Origin: Gordonia sihwensis NBRC 108236
GTDB taxonomy: Bacteria; Actinomycetota; Actinomycetes; Mycobacteriales; Mycobacteriaceae
DNA length: 58,663 bases
Reading direction: 5' to 3'
Assembly: GCF_000333035.1 (NCBI RefSeq)
Contig: NZ_BANU01000035.1
Coordinates: 1-58,663, forward strand
In this document: one piece after another, positions 46,925-56,805 of the stretch
How positions within the stretch are numbered: position 1 is the first letter of the stretch
How the letters are laid out: each line of letters begins with the position of its first letter
Position numbers and translations under genes: made by a program
Notes under the pieces: model-generated
Told to the model about the DNA's origin: nothing
Databases searched by the model: none
What the model saw: the letters and a program-made list of their open reading frames with translations, nothing else

Positions 46925-48438
46925 GGTCGCCCTCCCCGGTCGCGGTACAGCAGCGCCGACACGATGTCGTCCTCCCCCGGCGCGTCGCCGCCCCGCAGAT
47001 CGGTCAACGTCCAGGCCAGACGCAGCGCCCGATCGGCTCCGCGCGCCGTGATCCGTCCGGTGCGCAACGCCGCCTCCAGCGGCCGGCGCACCTGCGGCCC
47101 CGGCCGGAATCGGTGCCGCAGCGCGCTGCCCGGCACCTCCGCGTTGGTGCGCCAGCCGAATTCGGACCACCTCTCCCGCGCCGCCTCGCGCGCCCGCAGC
47201 ACCCGCTCGGCGATCGCCGCGCTCGGCTCACCGCGTTCGGTCAGCAGTGTGACGTCGCCGGGCGGGTCCATGGCCACGCGGATGTCGATCCGGTCCATCA
47301 GCGGGCCCGACAGCCGGCCCAGGTAGCGGCGGCGCTGGATGGACGTGCAGATGCAGTCGACGTCCTTCGCGGGCGCGCACGGACACGGGTTGGCCGCGAG
47401 GATCAACTGGAAGCGCGCCGGATAGCGGGCGGTCCCGTCGCGACGCGAGATCCGGACCTCCCCCTCCTCCAGCGGCTGCCTCAGCGAATCGAGGACTTTC
47501 GGTCCCATCTCCGCGCATTCGTCGAGGAAGAGGATTCCGCGGTGCGCCCGCGACACCGATCCCGGCCGCGCGATCCCGGTCCCGCCGCCCAGCAGCGCGG
47601 TGATGCTCGTGCTGTGGTGCGGTGCCACGAACGGCGGCAGGGTGATCAACGGCCGATGCTCGGGCAGCGTTCCCGCGATCGAATGGATCGCGGTCACCTC
47701 GAGCGACTCCTCCTCGGTGAGGCTCGGCAGAATACCCGGCAACCGGCACGCCAGCATCGTCTTGCCGATGCCGGGCGGACCGGTCATCAGCAGGTGATGC
47801 GATCCGGCCGCGGCGATCTCGAGCGCGCGCCGTGCCGTCGCCTGGCCGGCCACGTCGGCCATGTCGGGGATCGCCGGCGGCGCCGGCTCCGCGGTCTCGC
47901 CGTCGACGGTGTCGAGCGCGCGATCTCCGCTCAACCACGACAGCACGTCCGACAGCGACCGCGCCCCGCCGATGTCGAGCCCCGACACCAGAGCCGCCTC
48001 GGCGACGTTCTCGGCCGGCACCACCGCCCGCTCGAACCCGGCCTCCCGCGCTGCCAGCAGCAGTGGCAGCACCCCGCGCACCGGACGCACCCGGCCGTCG
48101 AGCGCCAGTTCGCCGAGCATCACCGTCCCCGGCAGCCTCGTGGTGGGCACCTTCTGCGCCGCGATCAGCACACTGACCGCCATCGGCAGATCGAAGCCCG
48201 GCCCGCTCTTGGGCAGTCGGGCCGGTGCCAGCGCGATCGTGACCTTGGTGGTCGGGAACTGTATCGCGCTGTTCGCGATCGCGGCCCGCACGCGCTCCTT
48301 CGCCTCACGCAGCGAGGTGTCCACACTCCCGCTGATGGTCAGCCCGGGCAGCCCCGCGCTGATGTTGGCCTGAATCTCGATCACATCAGCGGCGAAGGCG
48401 TTGAGCCCCACCGAATGTACTCTCCCCAGTCCGGACAT
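46921..48438 (-). CDS. comM: ComM/YifB-family AAA+ (Mg-chelatase-like) ATPase
   Basis: Hexameric helicase that promotes branch migration in natural transformation in some Gram-negatives. The product is 505 residues. Its N-terminal Lon-S16-like fold is VHSVGLNAFAADVIEIQANISAGLPGLTISG. Walker A GPPGIGKT lies in HHLLMTGPPGIGKTMLACRLPGILP, Walker B in GILFLDECAEM, then ANPCPCAPAKDVDCICT and GPLMDRIDIRV. Corresponds to Rv2897c. It is coupled to dprA and follows yraN by six bases. Confidence 0.93.
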   Translation of the reverse strand: MSGLGRVHSVGLNAFAADVIEIQANISAGLPGLTISGSVDTSLREAKERVRAAIANSAIQFPTTKVTIALAPARLPKSGPGFDLPMAVSVLIAAQKVPTTRLPGTVMLGELALDGRVRPVRGVLPLLLAAREAGFERAVVPAENVAEAALVSGLDIGGARSLSDVLSWLSGDRALDTVDGETAEPAPPAIPDMADVAGQATARRALEIAAAGSHHLLMTGPPGIGKTMLACRLPGILPSLTEEESLEVTAIHSIAGTLPEHRPLITLPPFVAPHHSTSITALLGGGTGIARPGSVSRAHRGILFLDECAEMGPKVLDSLRQPLEEGEVRISRRDGTARYPARFQLILAANPCPCAPAKDVDCICTSIQRRRYLGRLSGPLMDRIDIRVAMDPPGDVTLLTERGEPSAAIAERVLRAREAARERWSEFGWRTNAEVPGSALRHRFRPGPQVRRPLEAALRTGRITARGADRALRLAWTLTDLRGGDAPGEDDIVSALLYRDRGGRP

Positions 48439-48444
48439 CGGGCG

Positions 48445-48861
48445 CTACTCGCACACACCGACGTGGTGCCACCACATCGCGCGCTCGAGGTCCTCCGGAT
48501 CGGTCATGTCCAACTGCACCGAGACCACGTCGAAACGGACGACCTCCCAGAACGCGTCCTGCTGAGCCAGCCACTGCTGTGCCAGCCGCCGCATTCGGCG
48601 CAGCTTGTCGGGGGTCACCGCACCGAGCGGATCGGTGAACGTCCGGCTGGCCCGCGTCTTCACTTCCACGATCACCAGAGTCCGACCGTCGGCGGCGACG
48701 ATGTCGAGCTCGCCGTACCTCGTCCGCCAGTTCCGGTCGAGGATCCGCCAGCCGAGATCCGCCACGCGCGCCGCGGCCAGATCCTCGCCGACCCGCCCGA
48801 TCAGACCGCGGCGGTCCACGCCCCGCTTCTCCCGCTTTCGCTGCTCCTGTTGTTCCCCCAT
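48445..48861 (-). CDS. yraN: YraN/UPF0102-family putative endonuclease
   Basis: Product of 138 residues. The restriction-endonuclease-like core has GEDLAAARVADLGWRILDRNWRTRYGELDIVAADGRTLVIVEVKTRAS, in which GELDIVA...VEVKTR gives the D-(E)xK-type metal site. It is strongly basic at the N-terminus. Linked to comM and dprA, as in many bacteria (Rv2898c), which suggests a role in DNA uptake or repair, though the biochemical role is not established. Confidence 0.9.
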   Translation of the reverse strand: MGEQQEQRKREKRGVDRRGLIGRVGEDLAAARVADLGWRILDRNWRTRYGELDIVAADGRTLVIVEVKTRASRTFTDPLGAVTPDKLRRMRRLAQQWLAQQDAFWEVVRFDVVSVQLDMTDPEDLERAMWWHHVGVCE

Positions 48862-48973
48862 GCGGGACAGGATGCGCCAATGCGGCGACCCGTGACAGGT
48901 CCCGATCGCCCGTTCCTCGGCGAGTGTGCATACCGCGGATGTTCTGCACAGTCCGCGACCACCCGCCCGGGGC

Positions 48974-49285
48974 TCAGGGCTCGTCGGGCAGCCGCAGTTC
49001 CGGCTTCTCCAGTTCCTCGATGTTGACGTCCTTGAACGTCACCACGCGAACCTGCTTGACGAAGCGAGCGGGCCGGTACATGTCCCACACCCACGCATCG
49101 GTCATGTGAATCTCGAAATAGACTTCGCCGTCCGCATTGCGCGGAACCAGATTCACACCGTTCGCGAGGTAGAAGCGGCGCTCGGTCTCCACGACGTAGG
49201 TGAACTGACCGACGATGTCCTTGTACTCCTTGTACAGGGACAGCTCCATCTCGGCTTCGTACTTCTCGAGATCCTCAGCGCTCAT
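48974..49285 (-). CDS. DUF2469 conserved protein
   Basis: Product of 103 residues, acidic, with strong family conservation: [46 protein letters not shown], then FEIHMTDAWVWDMYRPARFVKQVRVVTFKDVNIEEL. It is found throughout Actinobacteria next to rnhB (Rv2901c). ATG at 49285 overlaps the rnhB stop by one base (TGATG). The function is unknown; the high conservation suggests a housekeeping role. Confidence 0.92.
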   Translation of the reverse strand: MSAEDLEKYEAEMELSLYKEYKDIVGQFTYVVETERRFYLANGVNLVPRNADGEVYFEIHMTDAWVWDMYRPARFVKQVRVVTFKDVNIEELEKPELRLPDEP

Positions 49286-49944
49286 CAGGCCAGCCTATCG
49301 CGGACGTTCCGGTACGACATACGGTGCTCCGCCGAGGGACCGCGCGCGTCCAGACACTCCATGTGCAGCGCCGTGCTGTAGCCCTTGTGCACCGCGAACT
49401 GATAGCCCGGCACCTCGTCGTCGAGTGCCACCATCATCCGGTCGCGGGTCACTTTCGCGAGGATCGAGGCGGCGGCGATGCACGCCGCGTTCGCGTCGCC
49501 CCCGATCACCGGGAGCGACGGCGCGGGCAGCCCCGGCACGTGGAATCCGTCGGACAGGACGTACCCGGGCCGCACCGACAGTCCGGCCACCGCGCGCCGC
49601 TTGCCTTCGATGTTGGCGACGTGGACCCCGAGGCGGTCCACCTCGGCCGCCGGGATCGCCACCACCTTCCAGCTGACCGCATGCCGCACGACCGCCGAGT
49701 AGAGCTTCTCGCGCACCGGCTCCGAGAGCTTCTTCGAGTCGTCCAGCGCAGCGAGAGACTTCAGTTGCGAAGTGCTCAGCACGCATGCCGCCACCACGAG
49801 CGGGCCGGCGCACGCACCCCGGCCCGCCTCGTCGACGCCGGCCACCGGGCCGAGCCCCTGGCGGGCCAGGGTGAACTCCAGTGTCCGCAATCCCGCTGCC
49901 TTCCGAACCGGCGACCGCGGGGGCCATCGAGTCGATCCGGGCAT
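49285..49944 (-). CDS. rnhB: Ribonuclease HII
   Basis: Cleaves RNA in RNA:DNA hybrids and starts excision of misincorporated ribonucleotides. The product is 219 residues. Catalytic acidic residues are in [20 protein letters not shown] (Asp-Glu), ALDDSKKLS and [25 protein letters not shown] at 49944 overlaps the lepB stop by one base (TGATG). The track of one-base overlaps lepB-rnhB-DUF2469 shows tight coupling. Confidence 0.95.
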   Translation of the reverse strand: MPGSTRWPPRSPVRKAAGLRTLEFTLARQGLGPVAGVDEAGRGACAGPLVVAACVLSTSQLKSLAALDDSKKLSEPVREKLYSAVVRHAVSWKVVAIPAAEVDRLGVHVANIEGKRRAVAGLSVRPGYVLSDGFHVPGLPAPSLPVIGGDANAACIAAASILAKVTRDRMMVALDDEVPGYQFAVHKGYSTALHMECLDARGPSAEHRMSYRNVRDRLA

Positions 49945-50810
49945 CAGCTCTGCGGGTCGACCGAGCCCACGCCCCCGATCCGGGAGAACGGGTAGATGAT
50001 GAACCGGACCTTGCCGCGGACGTCGGAGACCGGCACCGTGCCGTGGAACTCGTCGTCGATGTGGGCCCGTGAGTCGGCGGAGTTGCTGCGGTTGTCGCCC
50101 ATCACCCAGAGATTGCCCTCGGGCACCTTGATCGGGCCGAAGTCGCTGCCGTAGCACGAGCCCTGACCGAGCACCCCGCCCGACTGCTGGTAGGTCTGCG
50201 CCTGCAACTGCTTGTCGATGTACGGCTCGTGGAGGGGCTTGCCGTCCACCGTGACACCCTTGCCGTCGGCCTCGCGGCACTGGACGGTCTGCCCGCCGAC
50301 CGCGATCACCCGCTTGACGAGGTTGTTCTCGTCCGGCGGCGCGAGAGCGAACAGCGACAGCACGTCCTGGATCTTGTGCACCACCGGGTTCGACGAGCGA
50401 GGCGACGACCACCCTTCGTCCCACGAACTGGTCGGGGCCTTGAAGACCACCACGTCACCTGGCTTCGGGTCACTGAACCGGTACACCATCTTGTCGACCA
50501 CGATGTGGTCGTTGGTGCACCCGTAGCAGCCGTGCAGGGTCGGTTCCATGGACTCCGACGGCACCACGTACTGCCGGAAGAAGAACTGGGTGAACACGAA
50601 CATGAGCACCAGCACGATGCCGACGATGATCAGCAGTTCGCGGAGCCAGCGGCTCTTGCCCTTCTGCTCGTCCTCGGGGGCGTCGTCCCGGAAGGTGAAT
50701 CCGGAATCGGACTCGGCGCCCCCACTGCTGCCGCGCTCGTCGTTAGCCTGCGACGGGTCGTCCCCGCGGGTGTTGTCGTCCACGTAGAACAGGGTACTGA
50801 TGTCCGTCAC
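49944..50810 (-). CDS. lepB: Signal peptidase I
   Basis: Removes Sec and Tat signal peptides at the outer face of the membrane. The product is 288 residues. A polar, acidic cytoplasmic tail (1-55) precedes one TM helix (57-77). The catalytic Ser87 is in PSESMEPT and Lys166 in [11 protein letters not shown]. The [13 protein letters not shown] motif (box E) is near the end. GTG at 50810 has no strong SD. Corresponds to Rv2903c; one TM segment is the Gram-positive pattern. Confidence 0.95.
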   Translation of the reverse strand: MTDISTLFYVDDNTRGDDPSQANDERGSSGGAESDSGFTFRDDAPEDEQKGKSRWLRELLIIVGIVLVLMFVFTQFFFRQYVVPSESMEPTLHGCYGCTNDHIVVDKMVYRFSDPKPGDVVVFKAPTSSWDEGWSSPRSSNPVVHKIQDVLSLFALAPPDENNLVKRVIAVGGQTVQCREADGKGVTVDGKPLHEPYIDKQLQAQTYQQSGGVLGQGSCYGSDFGPIKVPEGNLWVMGDNRSNSADSRAHIDDEFHGTVPVSDVRGKVRFIIYPFSRIGGVGSVDPQS

Positions 50811-50860
50811 CGCTCCCGACCACCCGGTTCACTTTCGACGCGCCGCCGGGCCGACACGAA

Positions 50861-50937
50861 CAGACCCCGCCCCGCGGGCCGAAGTGGTCGGCGCCGTGCG
50901 GGACGGGGTCTGGATGTTCGTTTCTCGCCGGGGCGAG
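50861..50937 (-). terminator. Two hairpins after rplS
   Basis: CAGACCCCGCCCCGC (50861-50875) pairs with GCGGGACGGGGTCTG (50898-50912), 15 pairs with one G-T wobble, across a 22-base loop. Nearer the rplS stop, CTCGCC/GGCGAG forms a small hairpin at 50924-50937. Together they probably end or attenuate the rplS transcript before lepB. Confidence 0.6.
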
Positions 50938-50944
50938 CAGAAGC

Positions 50945-51286
50945 TCAGCGCTTCTCCTTGATCTTCGCAGCCTTGCCGCGCAGATCGCGCAGGTAGTACA
51001 GCTTCGCGCGACGGACGTCACCGCGGGTCAGGACGTCGATCTTGGCGATGTTCGGGCTGTGCACGGGGAAGGTGCGCTCCACACCGACACCGAACGAGAC
51101 CTTGCGGACCGTGAAGGTCTCGCGGATGCCGCCGCCCTGGCGGCGGATCACGACGCCCTTGAAGACCTGCACGCGCTCCTTCGATCCCTCGATGACCTTG
51201 ACGTGCACGTCGAGGGTGTCGCCGGGGCCGAACTCGGGGATGTCGTCGCGAAGGGACTGCTTGTCGATGAGGTCCAGGGTGTTCAT
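50945..51286 (-). CDS. rplS: 50S ribosomal protein L19
   Basis: Product of 113 residues, the family size. The conserved text is [75 protein letters not shown] followed by [29 protein letters not shown] at 51286 is clear by homology. A 178-base gap upstream holds an inverted repeat CATGCC/GGCATG (51359-51373) and may contain an L19 leader. trmD and rplS are normally adjacent; here a PPE-like gene lies between. Confidence 0.97.
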   Translation of the reverse strand: MNTLDLIDKQSLRDDIPEFGPGDTLDVHVKVIEGSKERVQVFKGVVIRRQGGGIRETFTVRKVSFGVGVERTFPVHSPNIAKIDVLTRGDVRRAKLYYLRDLRGKAAKIKEKR

Positions 51287-51464
51287 TTCTCGTCCAATCT
51301 GGGCGGGGACAGAGGAACCTGGCGGCCCCGACGCGAATTCGGCGGGGTTCGACCGGTTCATGCCCGTGGCATGGGGTCCGTGCGCTGCAGCGGTCGACGC
51401 GAGGTCTCCGGCAGGCAACCTGAAACATTGTGCCACCTCCACCCGGCATGAGGGAAATCCGCGA

Positions 51465-52694
51465 TCACAGCGTCAGGTCGAGTTCCTGGTCGTCATCGTC
51501 GCGGGGCGGTTGCACGTCGGTGCCGGGCCCGGCCTCGGGAACGCCTTCCTCGAGATCGCCGATGACCGCCGGCGCGACGAGCGGCTGCGGGCCCAGCACG
51601 AGGATCCCCTCCGTCGCCGAGCGCAGATAGTCGGCGGGCCTGTGGCCGTCCTCGTCCTCGGAGCGTCGCGCCGACGGTGCGGCTCCGTACGGCCCGCCGC
51701 CCGGCCGGGAGGCGGAGGCATTGCCTGCCGTCGCCGGGCGCCCTGCCGGCACCGACGCCGCTCGCGACGCGGACGAGGTCGTCTCAGACACGACCGACCT
51801 CGGCGCGGCCGGCACCGACGGGGCGGCCCGCACCGGCGGCGGGACGGTGGCGAGGACGCCAGGCGCGGCTGAGAGCTCCGCCGACCGAGCCGAAGACGTG
51901 TGACGAGACGGGCCAGGGCGGGCGGTGCTGCCCGGCGGGCCGGTACCGCCGTCGTCCGCGGACGGGCCGGTCGGGCCTCTCGCAGCGGCCGGAGCCGCTC
52001 CCGGTGAGGGTCCGGGACCCGCCGACGACTGCTTCGGGCCCGCATCCGCGGCGACACCGGGTCGCGGAGGGCCGGCCGCGGGCGCGGCGCCGGCGCCCTG
52101 ATCGGGTGCGGCGGCGACCGGACCGTCCCCGACCGGCGGTCCGTCGCCGGACGGGACGTCCACGGCCATCGGTCCGGCCACTGCCGGAACTGCCGCTCGG
52201 TCGGCCGTGTCGGCGGCCGCGGGCGCTCCGTGCGAGGCAGGCGACGCGTCCGGACCGCCGGAGAGGAGGCCGCGGGCCGAGGAGTCCATCGGAGCGTTGT
52301 ACACCCCGGCCAGTTCGGTACCGACGCCGAGCAGCGCCGACAGCACTGCGGGCTGGGTGGTGCCGACGACGCTCAGTGCGACGACCCTGGGCCGATACGC
52401 CACCGCTCCGGCCAGCACGCCCGAGGCGGAGGCCAGCGAGCTACGGCCGCTCGCGAGACGATCCGAGGTGGAAGTGATCCGCTCCGCGAGATCGACACCG
52501 GCCCTCGCCCCGCCGTCCGCGGCCGCACCGACGAGCGAACCGGTGCCGAACACGGCGGCCATCCGCTCCCCGATCGCCCGCGCGGCGTCGACGATGCGGG
52601 CGATCTCCGCGGCGTCGGCCGCGGCCGCGCCGGGATCCATCGAATCGAGCCGGGCGAGGAGTTCCTCGGCGGCCACCGTCCACGTGGTGCTCAT
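51465..52694 (-). CDS. Ala/Pro-rich PPE-like protein, possible type VII secretion-associated
   Basis: Product of 409 residues from ATG at 52694 ([16 protein letters not shown]). Residues 1-145 are helical and Ala-rich, without signal peptide, like WXG100/PPE-type helical hairpins. Residues 150-350 are a disordered Pro/Ala/Gly linker. The end (351-380) is a compact motif, [13 protein letters not shown] then [16 protein letters not shown], which I recall from Ala/Pro-rich PPE-related proteins of Rhodococcus and Gordonia. In M. tuberculosis the rplS-trmD gap holds the unrelated lipoprotein lppW (Rv2905). Its function and secretion are unproven. Confidence 0.65.
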   Translation of the reverse strand: MSTTWTVAAEELLARLDSMDPGAAAADAAEIARIVDAARAIGERMAAVFGTGSLVGAAADGGARAGVDLAERITSTSDRLASGRSSLASASGVLAGAVAYRPRVVALSVVGTTQPAVLSALLGVGTELAGVYNAPMDSSARGLLSGGPDASPASHGAPAAADTADRAAVPAVAGPMAVDVPSGDGPPVGDGPVAAAPDQGAGAAPAAGPPRPGVAADAGPKQSSAGPGPSPGAAPAAARGPTGPSADDGGTGPPGSTARPGPSRHTSSARSAELSAAPGVLATVPPPVRAAPSVPAAPRSVVSETTSSASRAASVPAGRPATAGNASASRPGGGPYGAAPSARRSEDEDGHRPADYLRSATEGILVLGPQPLVAPAVIGDLEEGVPEAGPGTDVQPPRDDDDQELDLTL

Positions 52695-52765
52695 ACTCGT
52701 TGGACGCAGCGGCGGCCGCACCGGTTCCGCGACACGCCGCAGCACACGGCGTCCGCCCGCCCGGA

Positions 52766-53446
52766 TCAGTCCTGCAGCAGGTCCGGGCGCCGCTCACGCG
52801 TGCGTTCGCGCGACTGCTCGTGCCGCCACTGCGCGACTCGGCCGTGGTCTCCGGACAGGAGCACCGCGGGCACCTCCAGTCCGCGCCACACTCTGGGACG
52901 GGTGTAACTCGGACCTTCGAGCAACCCGTCGGAGAACGAATCCTCCTGGTGCGACTGCGGATTGCCGAGCACACCCGGCATCAGACGGGTGGTGGCCTCG
53001 ACCATGGCGAGGACGGCCACCTCGCCGCCGATCAGCACGAAGTCGCCGAGCGAGACCTCCTCCACACGCACCCGGCGGGCGGCGTCGTCGAAGACCCGCT
53101 GATCGATCCCCTCGTAACGGCCGCACGCGAAGACCAGATGCCGCTCGGAACTCCAGCGCTGGGCCGTGGCCTGTGTGAAGGGCACGCCCGCCGGCGTCGG
53201 CACCACCAGCAGCGCGTCGTCCGGGCAGACGGCGTCGAGCGCCTCGCCCCACACCTGTGGCTTCATCACCATCCCTGGACCGCCGCCGTAGGGCGCGTCG
53301 TCGACGCTGTGGTGGACGTCGTACGTCCACTGCCGCAGATCGTGGACGCCGACCTCGATCAGTCCGGCGTCGATCGCCTTTCCGAGGAGTGCCGCCCGCA
53401 TCGGTTCGAGGTACTCCGGGAAGATCGTCACGACATCAATGCGCAT
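52766..53446 (-). CDS. trmD: tRNA (guanine-37-N1)-methyltransferase
   Basis: Methylates G37 next to the anticodon, which prevents +1 frameshifting. The product is 226 residues. It has the SPOUT trefoil-knot motifs [32 protein letters not shown], and [35 protein letters not shown] at 53446 is one base from the rimM stop, so the genes are coupled. Order rpsP-khpA-rimM-trmD is the standard one. Confidence 0.97.
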   Translation of the reverse strand: MRIDVVTIFPEYLEPMRAALLGKAIDAGLIEVGVHDLRQWTYDVHHSVDDAPYGGGPGMVMKPQVWGEALDAVCPDDALLVVPTPAGVPFTQATAQRWSSERHLVFACGRYEGIDQRVFDDAARRVRVEEVSLGDFVLIGGEVAVLAMVEATTRLMPGVLGNPQSHQEDSFSDGLLEGPSYTRPRVWRGLEVPAVLLSGDHGRVAQWRHEQSRERTRERRPDLLQD

Positions 53447-53447
53447 G

Positions 53448-53975
53448 TCAGTCCTCGACGGGGTCGATCAGGCCGTCGGGCGGATCGATCTCGATGCCCT
53501 CGCGGGTCACGGTGGGGACGATCTCGCGCACGAACGGCACTAGCACCTCGCGACCGTCACCGGTGGTCACCGACAGCAGTTCGCCACCGGGCAGGTGCAG
53601 CACCTCTCTGACCGTGCCGACGCTCTCACCGCCGACCGTCGCGACGGGCAGTCCCTCGAGCTCGTGGTCGTAGAACTCGTCCGGGTCGTCGCCGGAGTCG
53701 ACGTCGGCGGCGTCGATGACGAACAGGGTGCCGCGCAGCCGGTCCGCCTCGTCGCGACCGCCTACGCCGGCAAGCGACAGCAACAGCCGCCCGGCATGCA
53801 TCCGGGCGGCTGTCACTTCGTACTCGGTCTCCCCGCCGCCGGCAGTCCGCGGGGCACGGCCGCGCAGGCGCGTGCCGACCGCGAAACGTCCGGCGGGATC
53901 GTCCGTGCGGATGTCGACGACGACTTCACCGCGGACTCCGTGCGTCTTGACGACACGACCGATCACCAGATCCAT
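53448..53975 (-). CDS. rimM: 16S rRNA processing protein RimM
   Basis: Binds S19 and helps mature the 30S head. The product is 175 residues. N-terminal domain: [38 protein letters not shown]-terminal PRC-barrel: [38 protein letters not shown], ending [28 protein letters not shown] at 53975 gives the family start; the upstream in-frame extension to 54032 is not conserved. Confidence 0.95.
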   Translation of the reverse strand: MDLVIGRVVKTHGVRGEVVVDIRTDDPAGRFAVGTRLRGRAPRTAGGGETEYEVTAARMHAGRLLLSLAGVGGRDEADRLRGTLFVIDAADVDSGDDPDEFYDHELEGLPVATVGGESVGTVREVLHLPGGELLSVTTGDGREVLVPFVREIVPTVTREGIEIDPPDGLIDPVED

Positions 53976-53997
53976 CAGATCCGAGTCCTGCTTTCGA

Positions 53998-54240
53998 TCA
54001 GCGATCGGTGTCGACGATGTCCACGCGCACACCGCGGCCGCCGATGCCGGAGACCAGGGTGCGCAGCGCGGTGGCGGTGCGGCCGTTGCGGCCGATCACC
54101 TTGCCGAGATCGTCGGGGTTGACATGAACCTCGACCATCCGGCCGCGACGGCCGGTGATGAGGTCGACCCGGACGTCGTCCGGGTTGGCGACGATGCCGC
54201 GAACGAGGTGTTCGACGGCGTCGGCGACGACGGCGCTCAC
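53998..54240 (-). CDS. khpA: KH-domain RNA-binding protein KhpA
   Basis: Product of 80 residues consisting of a single KH domain: [32 protein letters not shown], with GRNG as the nucleic-acid loop. Homologues pair with KhpB/Jag and bind RNA. The GTG start at 54240 overlaps the rpsP stop by four bases (GTGA). Matches Rv2908c. Confidence 0.93.
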   Translation of the reverse strand: MSAVVADAVEHLVRGIVANPDDVRVDLITGRRGRMVEVHVNPDDLGKVIGRNGRTATALRTLVSGIGGRGVRVDIVDTDR

Positions 54241-54701
54241 GCGTCCGCCTTGGCGTCACCGGCCTCCTCGGCGGGAGCCTCGGCAGCGGCGTCGTCGGCC
54301 TTCTCGTCAGCCTTCTTCGCCTTCTTCTTGGCGGTGGTCGCGGCGGCGGCCGGCTCGTTCTCGGCAGCGGCGAGGGCGGCGTTGAACAGATCCTGCTTGG
54401 AGGTCTTCGGCTCGGCGACCTTCAGGGTGCCCTCGGCGCCCGGCAGGCCCTTGAACTTCTGCCAGTCACCGGTGATCTTCAGGATGGCGGCGACCGGCTC
54501 GGTCGGCTGCGCGCCGACGCCCAGCCAGTACTGAGCGCGCTCCGAGTCGACCTCGATCAGCGACGGCTCTTCCTTCGGGTGGTACTTGCCGATGGTCTCG
54601 ATGACGCGGCCGTCGCGGCGAGTGCGGGCGTCGGCGACGACGATGCGGTACTGCGGGTTGCGGATCTTGCCGAGCCGGGTGAGCTTGATCTTGACAGCCA
54701 T
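54237..54701 (-). CDS. rpsP: 30S ribosomal protein S16 with long C-terminal tail
   Basis: Product of 154 residues. The S16 domain (1-85) begins [49 protein letters not shown]. The remaining 70 residues are a Lys/Ala/Glu-rich extension ending [14 protein letters not shown], common in Actinobacteria and absent from E. coli S16. ATG at 54701 is given by homology; the frame continues upstream to 54851 without similarity. It heads rpsP-khpA-rimM-trmD. Confidence 0.96.
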   Translation of the reverse strand: MAVKIKLTRLGKIRNPQYRIVVADARTRRDGRVIETIGKYHPKEEPSLIEVDSERAQYWLGVGAQPTEPVAAILKITGDWQKFKGLPGAEGTLKVAEPKTSKQDLFNAALAAAENEPAAAATTAKKKAKKADEKADDAAAEAPAEEAGDAKADA

Positions 54702-54982
54702 GTGGGCGTCTCCTTGTGTCACAGCGCAATTCAGCGGCCCGCCGATCGGCGACGAGCCCGGTTTTGCGTTCTCTATCGGGGTGACCGCCGGTCGGCCGTG
54801 GCCGGCTCCGGCGAACCAGCGACTCATTCTGCCAGAGGTACGAGCCGCCACCCAAACCGGAGCGCCGGCTCACTGGGTCCCGACCACCGGAAATCGGTCC
54901 CGGCGCGTGCAGCCGGTAGCGTGACATCGGACATCGGCGGCCGCACCGGCCGCCGCACGACGCCCCGGAGACCTGAGAATCC

Positions 54983-55639
54983 ATGCTGCACGCCCTGTCG
55001 CTCGCATTCGTCGACTCGGTGAACGTGCTCCTGATCGGGGTTCTCGTCACGCTGGCGCTCATACTGGGCCCCGGCCAGTACCGGCGGATCGCGCCGCTGG
55101 TGCTGATCGGCGACTGGCTCGGGGTTCTCGTTCTGGCGATCGCCGTGATGCTGGTGTTCGACGGCCTCCAATCGGTGGTCGACGCCGTGATCTCCTCGCC
55201 GCTGTTCGGGATCCTGCTGATCCTGACCGGTCTGCTCACCGCATTCCTCACCTGGCGCGGCGGTGACTCGTCGGACCTCGTCGACAAGATCCTCACGCCG
55301 CTGCGGGCGCCGTCCCCTCTGACCCTGCTGGTCGGATTCGTGCTCGGCGTGGTCCAGTCGGCCACGTCCGTGCCGTTCTACGCGGGCCTGGCGGTCCTGT
55401 CGGCGACCGACATCCCGCTCACCGAGCGGTATCTCGGTGTGGTCCTGTACGCCACGGTGGCCCTGAGCCTGCCCCTGCTCGCCGGCCTGGCGCTGGTGGT
55501 GGTGCGTGCCCGCCCGCACTGGTGGATCGGTCGGGTGTTCGCCTACGGCCGGCGCAACCGCGAAGTGGTGATCCGCTATGCGGGCTGGTTCGTCACGGTG
55601 CTGCTGATCGTGATCGGCGTGCTGCAGATCCTCGGCTGA
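54983..55639 (+). CDS. Polytopic membrane protein resembling the GAP (Sap/LysE-like) family
   Basis: Product of 218 residues with about six hydrophobic segments. It begins MLHALSLAFVDSVNVLLIGVLVTLALILGPGQYRRIAPLVLIGDWLGVLVLAIAVM. An interior hydrophilic loop (TWRGGDSSDLVDKILTPL) divides two halves, as in the GAP family of lipid- or peptidolipid-addressing proteins of mycobacteria. The similarity is by pattern only. A candidate -10 TAGCGT is near 54917. The leader holds hairpin CGGCGGCC/GGCCGCCG (54935-54955). It converges on the amidohydrolase. The substrate is unknown. Confidence 0.65.
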   Translation: MLHALSLAFVDSVNVLLIGVLVTLALILGPGQYRRIAPLVLIGDWLGVLVLAIAVMLVFDGLQSVVDAVISSPLFGILLILTGLLTAFLTWRGGDSSDLVDKILTPLRAPSPLTLLVGFVLGVVQSATSVPFYAGLAVLSATDIPLTERYLGVVLYATVALSLPLLAGLALVVVRARPHWWIGRVFAYGRRNREVVIRYAGWFVTVLLIVIGVLQILG

Positions 55640-55661
55640 CCGGCGCGGCTCACGCCGTGGG

Positions 55662-56735
55662 CTATGCGATCTTCTCGCCGCCGCAGACCACGTGGAGCGG
55701 TCGCCGCAACGTCGTCAGGTCGGCAGCCGGATCGGCGTCGAGGACCATGAAGTCGGCGCGTGCACCGTGCTCGAGCCCGGACGCTCCCAGCCACTCGCGC
55801 GGGGCGGTCGAGGCCGCGGCCAGCGCGTCGAGCGGGCTGAAACCGACACCGACGAGGGCCTCGATCTCGTCGACGATCCGGCCGTGCCCGATGAACCCGC
55901 CCGCATCGGTGCCCGCGTAGATCCGCACCCCCGCCTCGCGGGCCCGGGCGAAGACCTCGCCTCGACCGGCGTACAGCGCCCGCATGTTGGCCTGGTACCT
56001 CGGGAATCGGTCCGCACCGTCGGCGATCTCCGGGAAGTTCTCCAGCTGAATCAGGGTCGGCACCAACGCGATGTCCTTGCGCACCATCTCGTCGATCAGG
56101 TCCTCGCTCAGACCGGTGCCGTGCTCGATCGAGTCGAACCCCGCCCCGATGATGTCGTCGAGCCCGTCCGCTCCGAAGACGTGGGCGGTGATCCGGGCAC
56201 CGTTCTCGTGCGCGGCGGCGACGGCCGCGTCGAGCTGATCGCGGGTCCACAGCGGAGCCAGATCGCCCACCTCGCGGTCGATCCAGTCGCCGACCAGCTT
56301 GACCCATCCGTCTCCGTCGCGGGCCTGACGTGCCACCTCGTCCGCCAGATCGTCCGGGTTCTCGAGTTCCACACCGTAGTCGCGCAGGTAGCGCTTGGGC
56401 CGGGCGATGTGCTTGCCCGACCGGATGAAACGGGGCCCGGTCGGGTCGGCGTCGAGCGGATGGGTGTCGAGCGGCGATCCCACCTCGCGGATCAGCAGCG
56501 CACCGGCCCGGGCGTCGGCCCTCGCGTACTCGCGCGCCCGGTCGATGGTGACCCCGAGCCCGGGTGCGATGCCGACGTGGTTGTGCGCGTCCACCAGACC
56601 CGGGACGATCCATCCGCCCCCGGCCTTCTCAGCGCCGGCGACCGGCTCGGTCGAGACGGCTCCGTCGACGACCCAGAGGGTCAGGGCCTCGCCGGTGAAC
56701 GGATCGGTACCGGTGAATTCGAGCGCTTGAGTCAT
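55662..56735 (-). CDS. Amidohydrolase-superfamily metal-dependent hydrolase
   Basis: Product of 357 residues. Metal motifs: IVPGLVDAHNHVG (His51, His53), a middle Lys in DGDGWVKLVGDW, HVFG and SIEHGTG histidines, and Asp in YAGTDAGGFIGHG. An N-terminal beta-sandwich half and C-terminal LDADPAADLTTLRRP complete the imidazolonepropionase/prolidase-like group (AmiH type, Rv2915c by position). ATG at 56735 or GTG three bases earlier. The substrate is unknown; it lies next to ffh with 70 bases between. Confidence 0.9.
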   Translation of the reverse strand: MTQALEFTGTDPFTGEALTLWVVDGAVSTEPVAGAEKAGGGWIVPGLVDAHNHVGIAPGLGVTIDRAREYARADARAGALLIREVGSPLDTHPLDADPTGPRFIRSGKHIARPKRYLRDYGVELENPDDLADEVARQARDGDGWVKLVGDWIDREVGDLAPLWTRDQLDAAVAAAHENGARITAHVFGADGLDDIIGAGFDSIEHGTGLSEDLIDEMVRKDIALVPTLIQLENFPEIADGADRFPRYQANMRALYAGRGEVFARAREAGVRIYAGTDAGGFIGHGRIVDEIEALVGVGFSPLDALAAASTAPREWLGASGLEHGARADFMVLDADPAADLTTLRRPLHVVCGGEKIA

Positions 56736-56805
56736 CACAGGGCCTTTCGCGGCCGAGCCGTTCGCGATTCGGCGACGGCCGGCGACCGCTGACTTCTCGG
56801 GAAAC

